From the NCBI GenBank assembly GCA_003332265.1, contig QPGA01000024.1, positions 1 through 64,000 of the forward strand: a DNA stretch of 64,000 bases. Reading direction: 5' to 3'. This document shows positions 16,198 through 26,645 of the stretch, piece after piece. The stretch comes from Candidatus Accumulibacter meliphilus (GTDB lineage: Bacteria; Pseudomonadota; Gammaproteobacteria; Burkholderiales; Rhodocyclaceae). A program made the translations under genes and the position numbers. Under the pieces are notes generated by a model. It saw only the letters and a list, made by a program, of their open reading frames with translations. It did not search any database and had not been told where the DNA came from. The number at the start of each line of letters is the position of its first letter. Within the stretch, counting starts at the first letter, position 1.

Positions 16198-17580
16198 TCA
16201 GTCGCGAGCGGAACGACGTATGGCGGTGGCGGCTGCAATTTCACCACTGCGGGAAAACGCTTCGACATTCTCTTCAATGGTATCAGGGTCGTAGACATAG
16301 TTCACCATCAGTCCGTACGACTGCTGGTCGCCGCGTGCGGAGGTGTCGGCCAGATAATTGAGGCGTTCGATGCGTGCGCCGTTGCCGAGGTGAAAACGGG
16401 CGACCGGGTCGTACGGGTGCTCACCCTTGCGGGCGGTTAGCAGGTAACGTGCGGCGAGGCGTGTCAGTCCGTGCTGCAGGCTGGCGGCCAGCGGTTCGTC
16501 CGCGGCCCAGTTCTGCGCAGAAATCAGCGCGGCAAGATCGGACGCGCTGGCAAGTGGCGCCATCTCTGGCGGCAGCCGCCGCTTGATCTTGGCCAGGTCG
16601 GAGTCGGTGAATGCTTTTGGCCAGGCTTCCGGCTGGCTCTCGGCCCAGCGTCTGAAAGTCGGCAGCGGTGACAGCGTGGCAAAGCTGGTCAGTTTCGGGT
16701 AATCCCGTTTCAGGTCGTCGACCACCCGCTTGAGCAGGAAATTGCCAAACGAGACGCCACGCAGGCCCGGTTGGGTGTTGGAGATCGAATAGAAGATCGC
16801 CGTGCTGGCACGCTGCGCATCGAATACCGGCGCATGCTCGTCGAGAAGGGCCTGAACGTTGTCGGCCAGGTGCTCGGTCAAGGCGACCTCGACGAAAATA
16901 AGCGGCTCCATCGGCATGCGCGGATGAAAGAAAGCGTAGCAGCGGCGATCGGAATCGAGTCGATTCTTGAGGTCGCTCCAGGAGCGGATTTCGTGCACCG
17001 CTTCGTACTGGATCAGTTTTTCCAGCAGCGCTGCCGGTGAGTTCCAGGTGATGCGCTGCAGTTCGAGGAAGCCGACGTCGAACCAGGCGCTCAGGCGGGA
17101 CTCGAGCTCGCGGTCGAGCGAACGCAGGGCGGGATCCTTGTCCAGAAAGCGCAGCAGATCGGCGCGTAGATCCACGAGAAACTTGACGCCCTGCGGCAGG
17201 GCGTTGAATTGCGTGAGGATGCGCAGTCGCGACGAGCGCATGGCGTTACGCAGGGCCGATTCGGCTGTCCACTGCTGATCGCTACCGACCGCCGCCTGAT
17301 AGTCGGCGTGGGCCCTGGCGACCGACTGCGGGTCGGGACCGAAGTCATTGGCGATGGTGCTCAGGAAAGTGGTACGGCCATCATCATTGAGGTGCTGATA
17401 GGTTTCAGCCAGCAGGGCGGCGCGTTGGCGGACCGAGACTTCACCGCCGACGCCACTGGCGCACTCGCGCAAAAGATCGCGAACGCGACCAAGGGGTTTT
17501 CCTTCCAGCTCGAGCGGGCCGGGACTCTCGAGCAGTTTGCGCACCCGGCGCAGCCCGCGGACAACAAAGCCCTCTGACAT
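16198..17580 (-). CDS. malonyl-CoA decarboxylase
   Basis: The enzyme converts malonyl-CoA to acetyl-CoA and CO2. The protein has 460 residues with the helical N-terminal domain (about 1-150) and the GNAT-like catalytic domain. Recognisable blocks are [40 protein letters not shown] and [13 protein letters not shown], the last carrying the conserved catalytic Ser. No malonyl-CoA synthetase or malonate transporter is adjacent, so the source of malonyl-CoA is unclear. It is likely cotranscribed with the VOC gene downstream and perhaps with lgt upstream (39-bp gap). Confidence 0.93.
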   Translation of the reverse strand: MSEGFVVRGLRRVRKLLESPGPLELEGKPLGRVRDLLRECASGVGGEVSVRQRAALLAETYQHLNDDGRTTFLSTIANDFGPDPQSVARAHADYQAAVGSDQQWTAESALRNAMRSSRLRILTQFNALPQGVKFLVDLRADLLRFLDKDPALRSLDRELESRLSAWFDVGFLELQRITWNSPAALLEKLIQYEAVHEIRSWSDLKNRLDSDRRCYAFFHPRMPMEPLIFVEVALTEHLADNVQALLDEHAPVFDAQRASTAIFYSISNTQPGLRGVSFGNFLLKRVVDDLKRDYPKLTSFATLSPLPTFRRWAESQPEAWPKAFTDSDLAKIKRRLPPEMAPLASASDLAALISAQNWAADEPLAASLQHGLTRLAARYLLTARKGEHPYDPVARFHLGNGARIERLNYLADTSARGDQQSYGLMVNYVYDPDTIEENVEAFSRSGEIAAATAIRRSARD

Positions 17581-17619
17581 CCTTTTCTCCTCCGTCCCGC
17601 GGCAAGCCGCGCGTCCAGC

Positions 17620-18417
17620 TCAGATGCGTTGGCGATGGGCGAGGACGAGCAAAAGCAGACCACAAAGAATCATCGGCAGGGACAACCACTGCCCCATGCT
17701 GACGGTAAATGACAGGCCAAGGATACCATCATCAGGAGATCGGAAATACTCGGCGAGCCAGCGCAGGCTGCCGTAGCCGATGAGAAAGACACCCGAAACG
17801 GCACCGCGCGGTCGCGCTCGGGCCGAGTACCACCAGAGCAGAACGAACAGGGCCAGCCCTTCGAGGCCCGCTTGATAGAGCTGCGAAGGGTGGCGCGGCA
17901 AGTTGTCTACCCAGGGAAAAACCATCGCCCACGGCAGCGCAGGGTCCGCCACGCGGCCCCACAACTCGCCGTTGATGAAGTTGCCGATGCGTCCGGCGGC
18001 GAGACCGAGCGGCACCAGCGGGGCAATGAAATCAGTGATTTCGAACCAGGTCCTGCCGATCTTTCGGGCGTACAAGGCCATCGCCACGAGGACGCCGAGG
18101 AAGCCGCCATGAAACGACATGCCTCCCCGCCAAACGGCGAGAATCTCGAGTGGGTGTTGCAGGTAGTAGCCCGGCTGATAGAAGAGAATCTCGCCCAGAC
18201 GGCCGCCGACAATGACGCCGAGAACGCCATAGAAGAGCAGGTCGTCGAGCTGGCGCACCGTCCAGCCGCTGTTCGCAAGCTGCGGATGGGTCAGGATGCG
18301 CTGCCGACCAAGCCACCAGAACTGCAGGAAGGCGGCCAGGTACATCAGTCCGTACCAGTGCACTTTCAGTGGGCCGAGGGCAAGCGCGACGGGGTCGAAC
18401 TGGGGATGGATCAACAC
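17620..18417 (-). CDS. lgt: prolipoprotein diacylglyceryl transferase
   Basis: Lgt attaches diacylglycerol to the lipobox Cys of prelipoproteins in the inner membrane. The protein has 265 residues with about seven membrane segments. Conserved blocks are [26 protein letters not shown] (HGG motif), [17 protein letters not shown] and [13 protein letters not shown]. The GTG at 18417 gives the usual VLIHPQFDP start; an ATG 51 bp further upstream is possible but would add an atypical basic tail and run into the ilvD promoter region. Divergent from ilvD. Confidence 0.95.
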   Translation of the reverse strand: MLIHPQFDPVALALGPLKVHWYGLMYLAAFLQFWWLGRQRILTHPQLANSGWTVRQLDDLLFYGVLGVIVGGRLGEILFYQPGYYLQHPLEILAVWRGGMSFHGGFLGVLVAMALYARKIGRTWFEITDFIAPLVPLGLAAGRIGNFINGELWGRVADPALPWAMVFPWVDNLPRHPSQLYQAGLEGLALFVLLWWYSARARPRGAVSGVFLIGYGSLRWLAEYFRSPDDGILGLSFTVSMGQWLSLPMILCGLLLLVLAHRQRI

Positions 18418-18499
18418 GGCGCGAGGACTCGGAGGCTTTCGGATAGAATTCGCATTATATCGCGCCACCCTCCGGCGCGTTCCGGATTGGAGATTGGCA

Positions 18500-20356
18500 A
18501 TGCCTGACTATCGTTCCCGCACCTCGACCCACGGTCGCAACATGGCTGGCGCCCGCGCCCTGTGGCGCGCAACCGGCATGAAGGATGGCGACTTCGGCAA
18601 GCCGATCATCGCTGTCGTCAATTCCTTTACCCAGTTCGTCCCGGGTCACGTGCACCTCAAGGACATGGGGCAACTGGTGGCGCGCGAGATCGAGGCCGCT
18701 GGCGGCATCGCCAAGGAATTCAACACCATTGCCATCGACGATGGCATCGCCATGGGTCACGACGGCATGCTCTACTCGCTGCCGTCGCGCGACTTGATTG
18801 CCGACTCCGTCGAATACATGGTCAATGGCCATTGCGCCGATGCCATGGTCTGCATCTCGAACTGCGACAAGATCACACCGGGGATGCTGATGGCGGCCAT
18901 GCGGGTGAACATCCCGACGATCTTTGTCTCCGGTGGCCCGATGGAAGCCGGCAAGGTCGACTGGGGCGGCAAGGTGATTGCCATCGACCTGGTTGATGCC
19001 ATGGTCAAGGGCGGCGACAGCAATTGTTCCGACGACGAAGTCGACAGCTTCGAGCGCTCGGCCTGTCCGACCTGCGGTTCCTGTTCCGGCATGTTTACGG
19101 CCAACTCGATGAACTGTCTGACCGAGGCGCTCGGCTTCTCGCTTCCCGGCAACGGTACCGTTCTCGCCACGCACGCCGATCGCAAGGGGCTTTTTCTGGA
19201 GGCGGGCCGGCAGATCGTCGAACTGTGTCGTCGCTACTATGAGCAAGAGGATGCCTCGGTGCTGCCGCGTTCGATAGGCAGTTTCGAGGCCTTCGAGAAC
19301 GCCATGACGCTCGACGTATCGATGGGCGGCTCGACCAACACCGTGTTGCATATTCTGGCGGCGGCGCAGGAGGGCGGGGTGAACTTCACCATGGACGACA
19401 TCGACCGCATTTCGCGCCAGGTGCCGTGTCTGGCCAAGGTGGCACCGGCGACGCCCGATTACCATATCGAGGATGTGCACCGTGCCGGCGGAATTTTCTC
19501 GATTCTCGGCGAGCTCGACCGCGCCGGCCTGATTCATCGCCAGCAGCCGACGGTGCACGCCAGCACGCTCGGCGAGGCGATCGACCGCTGGGACGTGATT
19601 CGCAACCAGGATCCGGCGCTGATCGAATTTTTCCGGGCGGCGCCCGGCGGCATTCCGACGCAGACGGCTTTCTCGCAAAACAGGCGCTATCCGGAGCTCG
19701 ATGTGGATCGCGCCAACGGTTGCATTCGCAACCGTGAGCATGCCTACTCGCAGGATGGTGGCCTGGCCGTGCTGTATGGCAATCTGGCGACCGACGGTTG
19801 TATCGTGAAGACCGCAGGCGTCGACGAAAGCATCTGGGTGTTCACCGGCAAGGCGCGGGTGTTCGAAAGTCAGGACGATGCCGTGCAAGCGATTCTGTCT
19901 GATCAGGTCAAGGCGGGTGAGGTGGTGGTCATCCGCTACGAAGGGCCGAAAGGCGGCCCGGGCATGCAGGAAATGCTTTATCCAACGTCCTACCTGAAAT
20001 CCAAGGGGCTGGGAAAAGCCTGCGCCCTGCTCACTGACGGCCGTTTTTCGGGCGGCACTTCCGGTCTGTCGATTGGGCACGCTTCACCGGAGGCCGCTGA
20101 AGGCGGGGCGATCGGCCTGGTCGAAGAGGGGGATGTGATCGAAATCGACATTCCTGGTCGCCGCGTTCACCTGGCCATAACGGAAGCCGAAATGGCCAGG
20201 CGTCGTGCCGACATGGACGCCCGCGGCGAAACTGCCTGGCAGCCCGCAGCTACGCGTCAGCGAGTGGTTTCAAAAGCCTTGCAGGCGTATGCGCTGATGG
20301 CGACATCGGCGGCGACCGGCGCCGTGCGCGATCTGGAACAGCTGAAGAAGCGCTGA
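18500..20356 (+). CDS. ilvD: dihydroxy-acid dehydratase
   Basis: IlvD catalyses the dehydration of dihydroxy-acids to 2-keto acids in valine, leucine and isoleucine synthesis, using an Fe-S cluster. The protein has 618 residues. Cluster and active-site motifs are present: [11 protein letters not shown] and [16 protein letters not shown], plus the C-terminal [16 protein letters not shown]. The start is ATG 18500; the frame is open further upstream only because it overlaps lgt on the other strand. LysE-type gene follows by 13 bp and may be cotranscribed. Confidence 0.97.
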   Translation: MPDYRSRTSTHGRNMAGARALWRATGMKDGDFGKPIIAVVNSFTQFVPGHVHLKDMGQLVAREIEAAGGIAKEFNTIAIDDGIAMGHDGMLYSLPSRDLIADSVEYMVNGHCADAMVCISNCDKITPGMLMAAMRVNIPTIFVSGGPMEAGKVDWGGKVIAIDLVDAMVKGGDSNCSDDEVDSFERSACPTCGSCSGMFTANSMNCLTEALGFSLPGNGTVLATHADRKGLFLEAGRQIVELCRRYYEQEDASVLPRSIGSFEAFENAMTLDVSMGGSTNTVLHILAAAQEGGVNFTMDDIDRISRQVPCLAKVAPATPDYHIEDVHRAGGIFSILGELDRAGLIHRQQPTVHASTLGEAIDRWDVIRNQDPALIEFFRAAPGGIPTQTAFSQNRRYPELDVDRANGCIRNREHAYSQDGGLAVLYGNLATDGCIVKTAGVDESIWVFTGKARVFESQDDAVQAILSDQVKAGEVVVIRYEGPKGGPGMQEMLYPTSYLKSKGLGKACALLTDGRFSGGTSGLSIGHASPEAAEGGAIGLVEEGDVIEIDIPGRRVHLAITEAEMARRRADMDARGETAWQPAATRQRVVSKALQAYALMATSAATGAVRDLEQLKKR

Positions 20357-20369
20357 TCTGGGAGCGCCA

Positions 20370-20990
20370 ATGCCCTTTGACCTCTGGCTCGGTTTCCTGC
20401 TGGCGTCGCTAGTGATCTCGATCACTCCCGGCCCGGGAGCGGTGACCAGCATGAGTGCCGGATTGCAGTACGGCTACTGGGTCGCTCTGCGCGCAATCCT
20501 CGGTCTGCAGGCCGCTTTGTTGATACAGCTGATGGTCGTCGCTGCCGGGCTCGGCGTGTTGGTGGCGACTTCGGCGTTCGTCTTCGATCTGGTCAAGTTC
20601 GCTGGTGCAGCCTATCTGATCTGGCTGGGCATCGAGAAATGGCGGGCGCCGATAGCGGAAATCGACCAGGCAGGTGTTGCGCCGGCACCTGCCAACGGCC
20701 TTTTCTGGCAGGGCTTGCTGGTCAACCTGAGCAATCCGAAGGCCATTCTCTTCATCGCCGCGCTGGTGCCGCAGTTTGTCGACGCGGGAAGCCCGCAGTG
20801 GCCGCAGTTCCTGCTCATCGGGATCACCATGTGTGCGGTCGACATCCTCGTCATGTCCGGCTATGCGCTGCTGGTGTCGCGACTACGCCGCTGGCTGCGC
20901 GACGCGCGCGCATTGCGCACGCAGAATCGCCTTTTCGGTAGCTTCTTCATCACCGCAGGTATCCTCCTCGGCGCTTCGAGCAGGCATTGA
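20370..20990 (+). CDS. LysE/RhtB-family amino acid exporter
   Basis: The protein has 206 residues with six predicted membrane segments. The family signature SITPGPGAVTSMSAGLQYG is near the N-terminus and VNLSNPKAILFIAALVPQFV in the middle. These proteins export amino acids or similar metabolites. Being 13 bp after ilvD suggests export of branched-chain amino acids or intermediates, but specificity cannot be read from sequence. Confidence 0.9.
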   Translation: MPFDLWLGFLLASLVISITPGPGAVTSMSAGLQYGYWVALRAILGLQAALLIQLMVVAAGLGVLVATSAFVFDLVKFAGAAYLIWLGIEKWRAPIAEIDQAGVAPAPANGLFWQGLLVNLSNPKAILFIAALVPQFVDAGSPQWPQFLLIGITMCAVDILVMSGYALLVSRLRRWLRDARALRTQNRLFGSFFITAGILLGASSRH

Positions 20991-21107
20991 TACTGGCCGC
21001 AGCGGCCGCGAGGCCGGCAGCGACTACCGGGTGCTGTCAACGCTCCGTGTTGCCAATGCGTTATGTGCGCTAACGTTTGCGCCACCGGTAACGCGAATCA
21101 ACGGGCT

Positions 21108-21135
21108 TTGCAAGCGGGCCAAACTGAAATAATAT
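21108..21135 (+). promoter_or_regulatory. candidate sigma-70 promoter of the cytochrome c gene
   Basis: TTGCAA (21108-21113) and TAATAT (21130-21135) are 16 bp apart, about 40 bp before the ATG. Each box matches the consensus at four or more positions. Confidence 0.4.
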
Positions 21136-21174
21136 CGCGGCGTACCAAACCATCTTTCTGAACGGAGTAAGAGT

Positions 21175-21483
21175 ATGAAAGCGATCTACGTGAGCCTGCT
21201 GGCTGCTGCCGGCGTAATGTCTGCCGGTGCCGTCCAGGCTGAAGACGCAGCGGCCCTGGCCAAGTCCAAGAACTGCATGACTTGCCACCAGGTGGACAAG
21301 AAGGTCGTCGGTCCGTCGTACAAGGACGTGGCGAACAAGTACACCGCCGCGGATGAGCCGATGCTCGCCGCGAAGATTATTTCGGGTGGCAAGGGTACCT
21401 GGGGCCCGGTGCCGATGCCGCCGAACAAGGTGACGCCCGAAGAGGCCAACACCCTGGCCAAGTGGATCCTTAGCCTGAAGTGA
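21175..21483 (+). CDS. cytochrome c (class I, c551-like)
   Basis: The protein has 102 residues. A signal peptide (MKAIYVSLLAAAGVMSAGAVQA) is followed by heme-binding CMTCH (His5 ligand) and GPVPMPPNKV, with the Met as likely sixth ligand. It is a small periplasmic electron carrier, probably donor to a terminal oxidase or nitrite reductase. Single gene, bounded by a candidate promoter and a hairpin terminator. Confidence 0.95.
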   Translation: MKAIYVSLLAAAGVMSAGAVQAEDAAALAKSKNCMTCHQVDKKVVGPSYKDVANKYTAADEPMLAAKIISGGKGTWGPVPMPPNKVTPEEANTLAKWILSLK

Positions 21484-21497
21484 TCACTGCATGAAGA

Positions 21498-21528
21498 AAA
21501 ACCGGCCCAGTGCCGGTTTCCTTTTTTT
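21498..21528 (+). terminator. rho-independent terminator of the cytochrome c gene
   Basis: AAACCGGC-CCAGT-GCCGGTTT hairpin followed by CCTTTTTTT, starting 15 bp after the stop. Confidence 0.9.
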
Positions 21529-21574
21529 GGGGACGCCGAGCAAGCGCCATGCATCTCGACAACAGATATGCATG

Positions 21575-21603
21575 TTGACAAGCTCATGATGTGCTTGGAC
21601 AAT
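21575..21603 (+). promoter_or_regulatory. candidate sigma-70 promoter of the liv operon
   Basis: Perfect -35 TTGACA (21575-21580), 17-bp spacer, and GACAAT (21598-21603, 4 of 6). It lies about 48 bp before the substrate-binding protein start. Confidence 0.5.
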
Positions 21604-21650
21604 CGCGCGTTCGCTACCCCATTAAAAACACAATATTGGAGATGACACCT

Positions 21651-22904
21651 ATGAATCAAGTACATATGCCTGGCGTTCTGATCGCTCTGGCCGCGTCTGT
21701 GGCGCTGATTGGTTGTGGCAAGAAGGAAGAACCCAAGGCGGCGGCACCTGCGGCACCTGCGGCAGCCGCTGCCGCGGCGCCGGCGCCGGCGGAAATGATT
21801 GTCAAAATCGGCCACGTTGCGCCGCTGACCGGCCCGATTGCCCACCTCGGCAAGGACAACGAGAACGGTGCTCGCATGGCGGTCGACGACGCCAATGCAC
21901 AAAAAATCACCATCGACGGCAAACTGGTCAAGTTCGAACTCCTCGGTGAGGATGACCAGGCCGACCCGAAGACTGGCACCGTCGTTGCCCAGAAACTGGT
22001 TGACGCCAAGGTCGTCGGCGTCGTCGGTCACTTGAATTCGGGGACCACCATCCCTGCTTCTTCCATCTATAACCAGGCTGGCCTGCCGCAGATCTCGCCA
22101 TCGGCGACCAATCCGAAGTACACCCAGCAGGGCTTCAATACTGCCTTCCGGGTGATGGCCAACGACGTTCAACAGGGCTCGGTGGTCGGTACCTACGCGG
22201 CCAAGGACCTGGGTGCCAAGACCATCGCCATCATTGATGACCGTACGGCCTACGGGCAGGGTCTGGCGGACGAAGTCGAGAAGGCTGCCAAGGCCAACGG
22301 CGCGACAGTCGTCGCGCGTGAGTTTACCAACGACAAGGCCATCGACTTCAAGGCCATTCTCACCAAGATCAAGGCAACCAATCCCGACGTGATCTTCCTC
22401 GGCGGCATGGACGCGGTCGGCGGCCCGATGCTCAAGCAGATGAAGGAACTGGGCATCAACGCACAGTTCACCACCGGTGACGGCGGTTGCTCGCCGGAGC
22501 TGATCAAGCTTGCCGGTGTGGCGTCCGAAGGCGTCATCTGTACGCAGGCCGGCTTGCCCGCCGACAAACTCCCGAATGGTCAGAAATTCCTCGCCGACTT
22601 CACCAGCAAATATGGGCAGATTCAGATCTACTCACCGTACAGCTACGACGCCGTGATGGTCCTGATCGACGCCATGAAGCGCGCCAATTCGGTCGATCCC
22701 GTCAAGTATCTGCCGGAAGTCGGCAAGACCTCGTACGACGGGGTGACCGGCAAAGTCGAGTTCGATGAAAAAGGCGACATCAAGAACGGCGCAATCACCG
22801 TTTTCGAGATCAAGGATGGCAAGCTGGTCACTCTGAAGAGTGAAGGCGGCGCCATGGCTGCCGCTGCGCCTGCGGCTGCTCCCGCCACGGAAGCCAAGCA
22901 GTAA
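21651..22904 (+). CDS. branched-chain amino acid ABC transporter, substrate-binding protein
   Basis: The protein has 417 residues. It has a lipoprotein signal with lipobox LIGC (C22), so it is probably anchored rather than free in the periplasm. An Ala/Pro-rich linker precedes the Peripla_BP_6 (LivJ/LivK) fold: IGHVAPLTGPIAHLGKDNENGA, VVGVVGHLNSGTTIPAS and VIFLGGMDAVGGP. The ATG at 21651 has GGAG 9 bp upstream; an in-frame ATG at 21642 is too close to it. First gene of the liv operon; ligand may be Leu/Ile/Val or a related amino acid. Confidence 0.95.
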   Translation: MNQVHMPGVLIALAASVALIGCGKKEEPKAAAPAAPAAAAAAAPAPAEMIVKIGHVAPLTGPIAHLGKDNENGARMAVDDANAQKITIDGKLVKFELLGEDDQADPKTGTVVAQKLVDAKVVGVVGHLNSGTTIPASSIYNQAGLPQISPSATNPKYTQQGFNTAFRVMANDVQQGSVVGTYAAKDLGAKTIAIIDDRTAYGQGLADEVEKAAKANGATVVAREFTNDKAIDFKAILTKIKATNPDVIFLGGMDAVGGPMLKQMKELGINAQFTTGDGGCSPELIKLAGVASEGVICTQAGLPADKLPNGQKFLADFTSKYGQIQIYSPYSYDAVMVLIDAMKRANSVDPVKYLPEVGKTSYDGVTGKVEFDEKGDIKNGAITVFEIKDGKLVTLKSEGGAMAAAAPAAAPATEAKQ

Positions 22905-23067
22905 ACCTGGCAACCGGCACCACGGGGACGACAGCTTTGCTGCCGTCCCCGCGCTTACCTGCATCCGCTCAGCATGAGCCGGGCCTTGCGCCCGCACGCC
23001 CGATTCCTGGCGCCATGAGTCGGAACCTGCGGTTCGCCCCACGCACATTGTTGCGGAAAGCTCGACC

Positions 23068-23991
23068 ATGGACACTCTCCTCCAGCAACTGATCAACGGC
23101 CTTACTCTCGGCGCGGTCTACGCGCTTGTCGCTCTCGGATACACGATGGTCTATGGCATTATCGGCCTGATCAACTTCGCGCACGGTGAAGTGGTGATGA
23201 TCGGCACGATGGTCGCTTTCACGGTCATTGTTTCCCTTGCCGGTTCCGGCATGCCGCCGCTACTCATTCTCGGCATTGGCCTGCTGATTTCGGTGTTGGT
23301 GTGTATGGTGCTCGGCTGGTTCCTGGAACGGGTGGCCTATCGCCCACTGCGTGGTGCGCCGCGGCTGACGCCGCTGATCACCGCGATTGGTATGTCGATG
23401 GTCTTGCAGAACGTGGCCATGATCATCTGGGGCCGGAACTACATTACCTTTCCGCCGATGATCGAGAAGCACATTTTCCATATCGGCGGTGCGACTTTCA
23501 CCAACGTACAGGTGGCCATTGTTACCATCGCCGCGCTGGTGATGTCCGGCCTGATCTATCTGGTGCACCGTACACGCCTCGGCATGGCCATGCGCGCAAC
23601 GGCGCAGAACCCGCAGGTGGCCTCGCTGATGGGCGTCGATATCAATCGCGTCATTGCCATGGCTTTCATCATCGGCTCGGCGCTGGGTGCCGTTGCTGGC
23701 TGCATGGTCGGTTCGTATTACGAAATCGCGCATTACCAGATGGGCTTCATGCTCGGTCTGAAGGCTTTTACCGCAGCTGTTCTGGGCGGCATCGGCAACC
23801 TCGCCGGGGCCATGGCCGGCGGTATTCTGCTGGGCGTGATCGAGGCCCTTGGCGCGGGCTACATCGGGCAACTGACGGGCGACTTCCTGGGTAGCCACTA
23901 CCAGGATATCTTCGCCTTCGTGGTCCTGATCGTGGTTCTCATGTTTCGTCCCTCGGGTCTCTTTGGCGAACGTACGGGAGATCGCGCATGA
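23068..23991 (+). CDS. livH: branched-chain amino acid ABC transporter permease LivH
   Basis: The protein has 307 residues with about eight membrane segments. Family blocks: QQLINGLTLGAVYALVALGYTMVYG at the start, GLINFAHGEV, RATAQNPQVASLMGVDI, and AAVLGGIGNLAGAMAGGILLG. It forms the channel with LivM. The end overlaps the livM start by 4 bp (ATGA), indicating coupled translation. Confidence 0.97.
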   Translation: MDTLLQQLINGLTLGAVYALVALGYTMVYGIIGLINFAHGEVVMIGTMVAFTVIVSLAGSGMPPLLILGIGLLISVLVCMVLGWFLERVAYRPLRGAPRLTPLITAIGMSMVLQNVAMIIWGRNYITFPPMIEKHIFHIGGATFTNVQVAIVTIAALVMSGLIYLVHRTRLGMAMRATAQNPQVASLMGVDINRVIAMAFIIGSALGAVAGCMVGSYYEIAHYQMGFMLGLKAFTAAVLGGIGNLAGAMAGGILLGVIEALGAGYIGQLTGDFLGSHYQDIFAFVVLIVVLMFRPSGLFGERTGDRA

Positions 23992-25064
23992 ACGATCAGC
24001 TCAGAAGAACTGTTCCCTGGCAGCGGCATTGGCTGGCTGTGGTGCTGATCACCGTGGTCCTGCTGGCCGTGCCTTTCGTTGCCGCCCTGGGTGGCCAGGC
24101 CTGGGTACGCATCGCGAACTTCGCGATTCTTTATATTTTCCTGGCGCTGGGCCTGAATATCGTCGTCGGCTACGCCGGCTTGCTGGACCTCGGTTACGTT
24201 GCCTTTTACGCGGTCGGCGCCTACGTCTATGCTTTGCTGGCATCGCCACACTTCGGGCTGCACTTGCCATTCTGGGTCATTTTACCGCTGGGTGCCGGCG
24301 TCGCCTGTCTCTTCGGGATGCTGCTCGGTGCGCCGACGCTGAAGTTACGGGGTGACTACCTGGCCATCGTGACGCTCGGCTTCGGCGAGATCGTGCGCAT
24401 CTTCCTGAACAATCTGAATGCGCCAATCAACGTCACCAATGGTGCGCAAGGGATTACCCTGATCGACCCGATCAGGATCGGTGATTTCTCGTTTGCCGAC
24501 ACAACGACCATCTTTGGCCTGCAAATCTCGGGGCCCCAGAAATACTACTACCTGTTGGTGGCGCTGGCGATCATGGTGATCATCGTCAATGTCCGCTTGC
24601 AGAATTCTCGGGTCGGCCGTGCCTGGCAGGCGATTCGCGAGGATGAGGTGGCCGCCAAAGCCTGCGGGATCAACACCCGCAACATCAAGCTGCTGGCTTT
24701 TGCCATGGGGGCTTCCTTCGGAGGCATCGCCGGCGGCGTCTTTTCGGCGATGCAGGGCTTCGTCAGCCCCGAGAGTTTCTCGCTGATGGAGTCGATCACC
24801 ATCCTGGCGATGGTCGTTCTCGGCGGCATGGGCCATATCCCCGGTGTCATTCTCGGGGCGATCCTGCTGACCGCGCTTCCCGAGGTCTTGCGCTATGGCA
24901 TCGAGCCGCTGCAGGATGCGCTCTTCGGGCGCATGATCATTGATCCGGAAAGCTTGCGAATGCTCATCTTCGGCCTGTCGATGGTGCTCGTGATGCGCTT
25001 CCGGCCGGCAGGTCTGTGGCCTTCGCCACAACGCCGTCGCGAACTTGCCGAGAGCACGCGTTGA
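23988..25064 (+). CDS. livM: branched-chain amino acid ABC transporter permease LivM
   Basis: The protein has 358 residues. LNIVVGYAGLLDLGYVAFYAVGAY and LKLRGDYLAIVTLGFGEI are typical LivM sequences, followed by the permease loop RAWQAIREDEVAAKACGIN. It is the second membrane subunit of the importer. Stop lies 2 bp before the livG start. Confidence 0.97.
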   Translation: MNDQLRRTVPWQRHWLAVVLITVVLLAVPFVAALGGQAWVRIANFAILYIFLALGLNIVVGYAGLLDLGYVAFYAVGAYVYALLASPHFGLHLPFWVILPLGAGVACLFGMLLGAPTLKLRGDYLAIVTLGFGEIVRIFLNNLNAPINVTNGAQGITLIDPIRIGDFSFADTTTIFGLQISGPQKYYYLLVALAIMVIIVNVRLQNSRVGRAWQAIREDEVAAKACGINTRNIKLLAFAMGASFGGIAGGVFSAMQGFVSPESFSLMESITILAMVVLGGMGHIPGVILGAILLTALPEVLRYGIEPLQDALFGRMIIDPESLRMLIFGLSMVLVMRFRPAGLWPSPQRRRELAESTR

Positions 25065-25066
25065 CC

Positions 25067-25843
25067 ATGAGCGAACCACAGATTCTTCTCGCAGCCCACG
25101 AGGTTGCCAAGCATTTTGGCGGCGTCAAAGCCTTGCACGACGTTTCGCTGACCATTCGGCGAGGTGAGATCTACGGCCTGATCGGCCCCAATGGAGCCGG
25201 CAAGACGACTTTTTTCAACTGCCTGACCGGTCTCTACAAGAATGAGGGCGGCCATTTCGTCTTCGACGGCGTAAAGCTGGCCGCCGACGCTCCGCACAAG
25301 GCGGCCGAAGTCGGTATTGCCCGCACTTTTCAGAACATTCGGCTGTTCGGCAATATGTCGGCGATCGAGAACGTGATGGTCGGACGGCATCTGCGTACGC
25401 ATGCGGGAGTGCTTGGTGCGATCATTCGCAATCGGGCGACGATGGCCGAAGAGGCGGCGATTACTCGTCGTGCCGAGGAGCTTTTGCACTATGTCGGTAT
25501 TCACGAACGGGCGCATGATCTGGCCAAGAACCTTTCCTACGGCGACCAGCGCCGGCTCGAGATTGCCCGTGCCCTGGCCACCGAGCCAAAGTTGCTGGCG
25601 CTTGATGAGCCCGCTGCGGGGATGAACGGCACCGAAACCGAAGCCCTGCGGATCCTTGTCGAAGGCATTTGCCGGGATGGCGTGACGGTCTTGCTGATCG
25701 AGCATGACGTCAAGCTGGTGATGGGTTTGTGCGGGCGGGTGGCAGTACTCGACTACGGCGAAAAAATCTGCGAGGACGTGCCGGCTGTGGTGCAGAAGGA
25801 TCCTCGCGTCGTCGAGGCCTACCTCGGTGGTTCGGTCGCCTGA
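25067..25843 (+). CDS. livG: branched-chain amino acid ABC transporter ATPase LivG
   Basis: The protein has 258 residues. Walker A GPNGAGKTTFFN, ABC signature LSYGDQRRLEIARAL and Walker B KLLALDEPAAGMN are intact. The insert after Walker A and the C-terminal PRVVEAYLGG are typical of LivG. The ATG at 25067 just after livM is the natural start. Confidence 0.97.
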   Translation: MSEPQILLAAHEVAKHFGGVKALHDVSLTIRRGEIYGLIGPNGAGKTTFFNCLTGLYKNEGGHFVFDGVKLAADAPHKAAEVGIARTFQNIRLFGNMSAIENVMVGRHLRTHAGVLGAIIRNRATMAEEAAITRRAEELLHYVGIHERAHDLAKNLSYGDQRRLEIARALATEPKLLALDEPAAGMNGTETEALRILVEGICRDGVTVLLIEHDVKLVMGLCGRVAVLDYGEKICEDVPAVVQKDPRVVEAYLGGSVA

Positions 25844-25858
25844 AGGAAAAGAAAAATA

Positions 25859-26563
25859 ATGCTTGAAGTTACCGGACTACGCGTTTCCTACGGTGGGATC
25901 CAGGCCGTTCGCGGCATCACGTTTCACGTCAATGAGGGCGAGATGGTCGCTCTGATCGGTGCCAACGGCGCCGGCAAGAGCAGTACCCTGCGCGCCTTGG
26001 CACGCTTGCTCGATCCTGTCGGCGGTAGTATTCGCTATCGTGGCAAGGAGCTTGTCTCCCTGCCGCCGTATCAGTTGGTCGGCGAAGGCATCGCGCTGGT
26101 GCCCGAAGGCCGCGGTGTTTTTCCGCGCATGAGCAGCCTCGAAAACTTGCGCATGGGCGCCTATGCCCGCAATGACAAGGCTGAAATCGAACGCGATCTC
26201 GAGCACGTTCTGGCGCACTTTCCGCGCCTCAAGGAGCGCGCCCAACAGATCGCCGGTACCCTTTCCGGTGGCGAGCAGCAGATGCTGGCCATCGGTCGCG
26301 CGCTGATGAGCAAACCCAGGCTGATGCTGCTCGACGAACCTTCGATGGGTCTCGCACCGATCATGGTGCAGAAGATTTTTGAGGTCATTCGTACGGTGTC
26401 GCTGGAGGGTATGACCATTCTGCTCGTCGAGCAGAACGCCAAGCTGGCATTGGAGGTCAGTCAGCGTGGTTACGTCATGGAGAGCGGCGAAATTACCATT
26501 ACCGACGAGTCCAAGAAACTACTCGCCGACCCGAAGGTGCGCGCCGCCTACCTCGGCGAGTAG
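25859..26563 (+). CDS. livF: branched-chain amino acid ABC transporter ATPase LivF
   Basis: The protein has 234 residues with Walker A GANGAGKSSTL, signature LSGGEQQMLAIGRAL, Walker B LMLLDEPSMGL and the terminal VRAAYLGE typical of LivF. Last gene of the five-gene operon, 15 bp after livG. No classical terminator is evident before the convergent HDOD gene. Confidence 0.97.
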   Translation: MLEVTGLRVSYGGIQAVRGITFHVNEGEMVALIGANGAGKSSTLRALARLLDPVGGSIRYRGKELVSLPPYQLVGEGIALVPEGRGVFPRMSSLENLRMGAYARNDKAEIERDLEHVLAHFPRLKERAQQIAGTLSGGEQQMLAIGRALMSKPRLMLLDEPSMGLAPIMVQKIFEVIRTVSLEGMTILLVEQNAKLALEVSQRGYVMESGEITITDESKKLLADPKVRAAYLGE

Positions 26564-26645
26564 TGCCGCAGACTCGCAGAGCCGCAGTAATCGCGACGCC
26601 ATTGCTGCCGCTTGCGGCGACAGCAGACCGATCGCTGTCTGCCTG

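Noticed and set aside
18455..20080. 541-residue frame opposite ilvD
   Set aside because: Shadow of ilvD; Arg/His/Gly-rich composition and no family.
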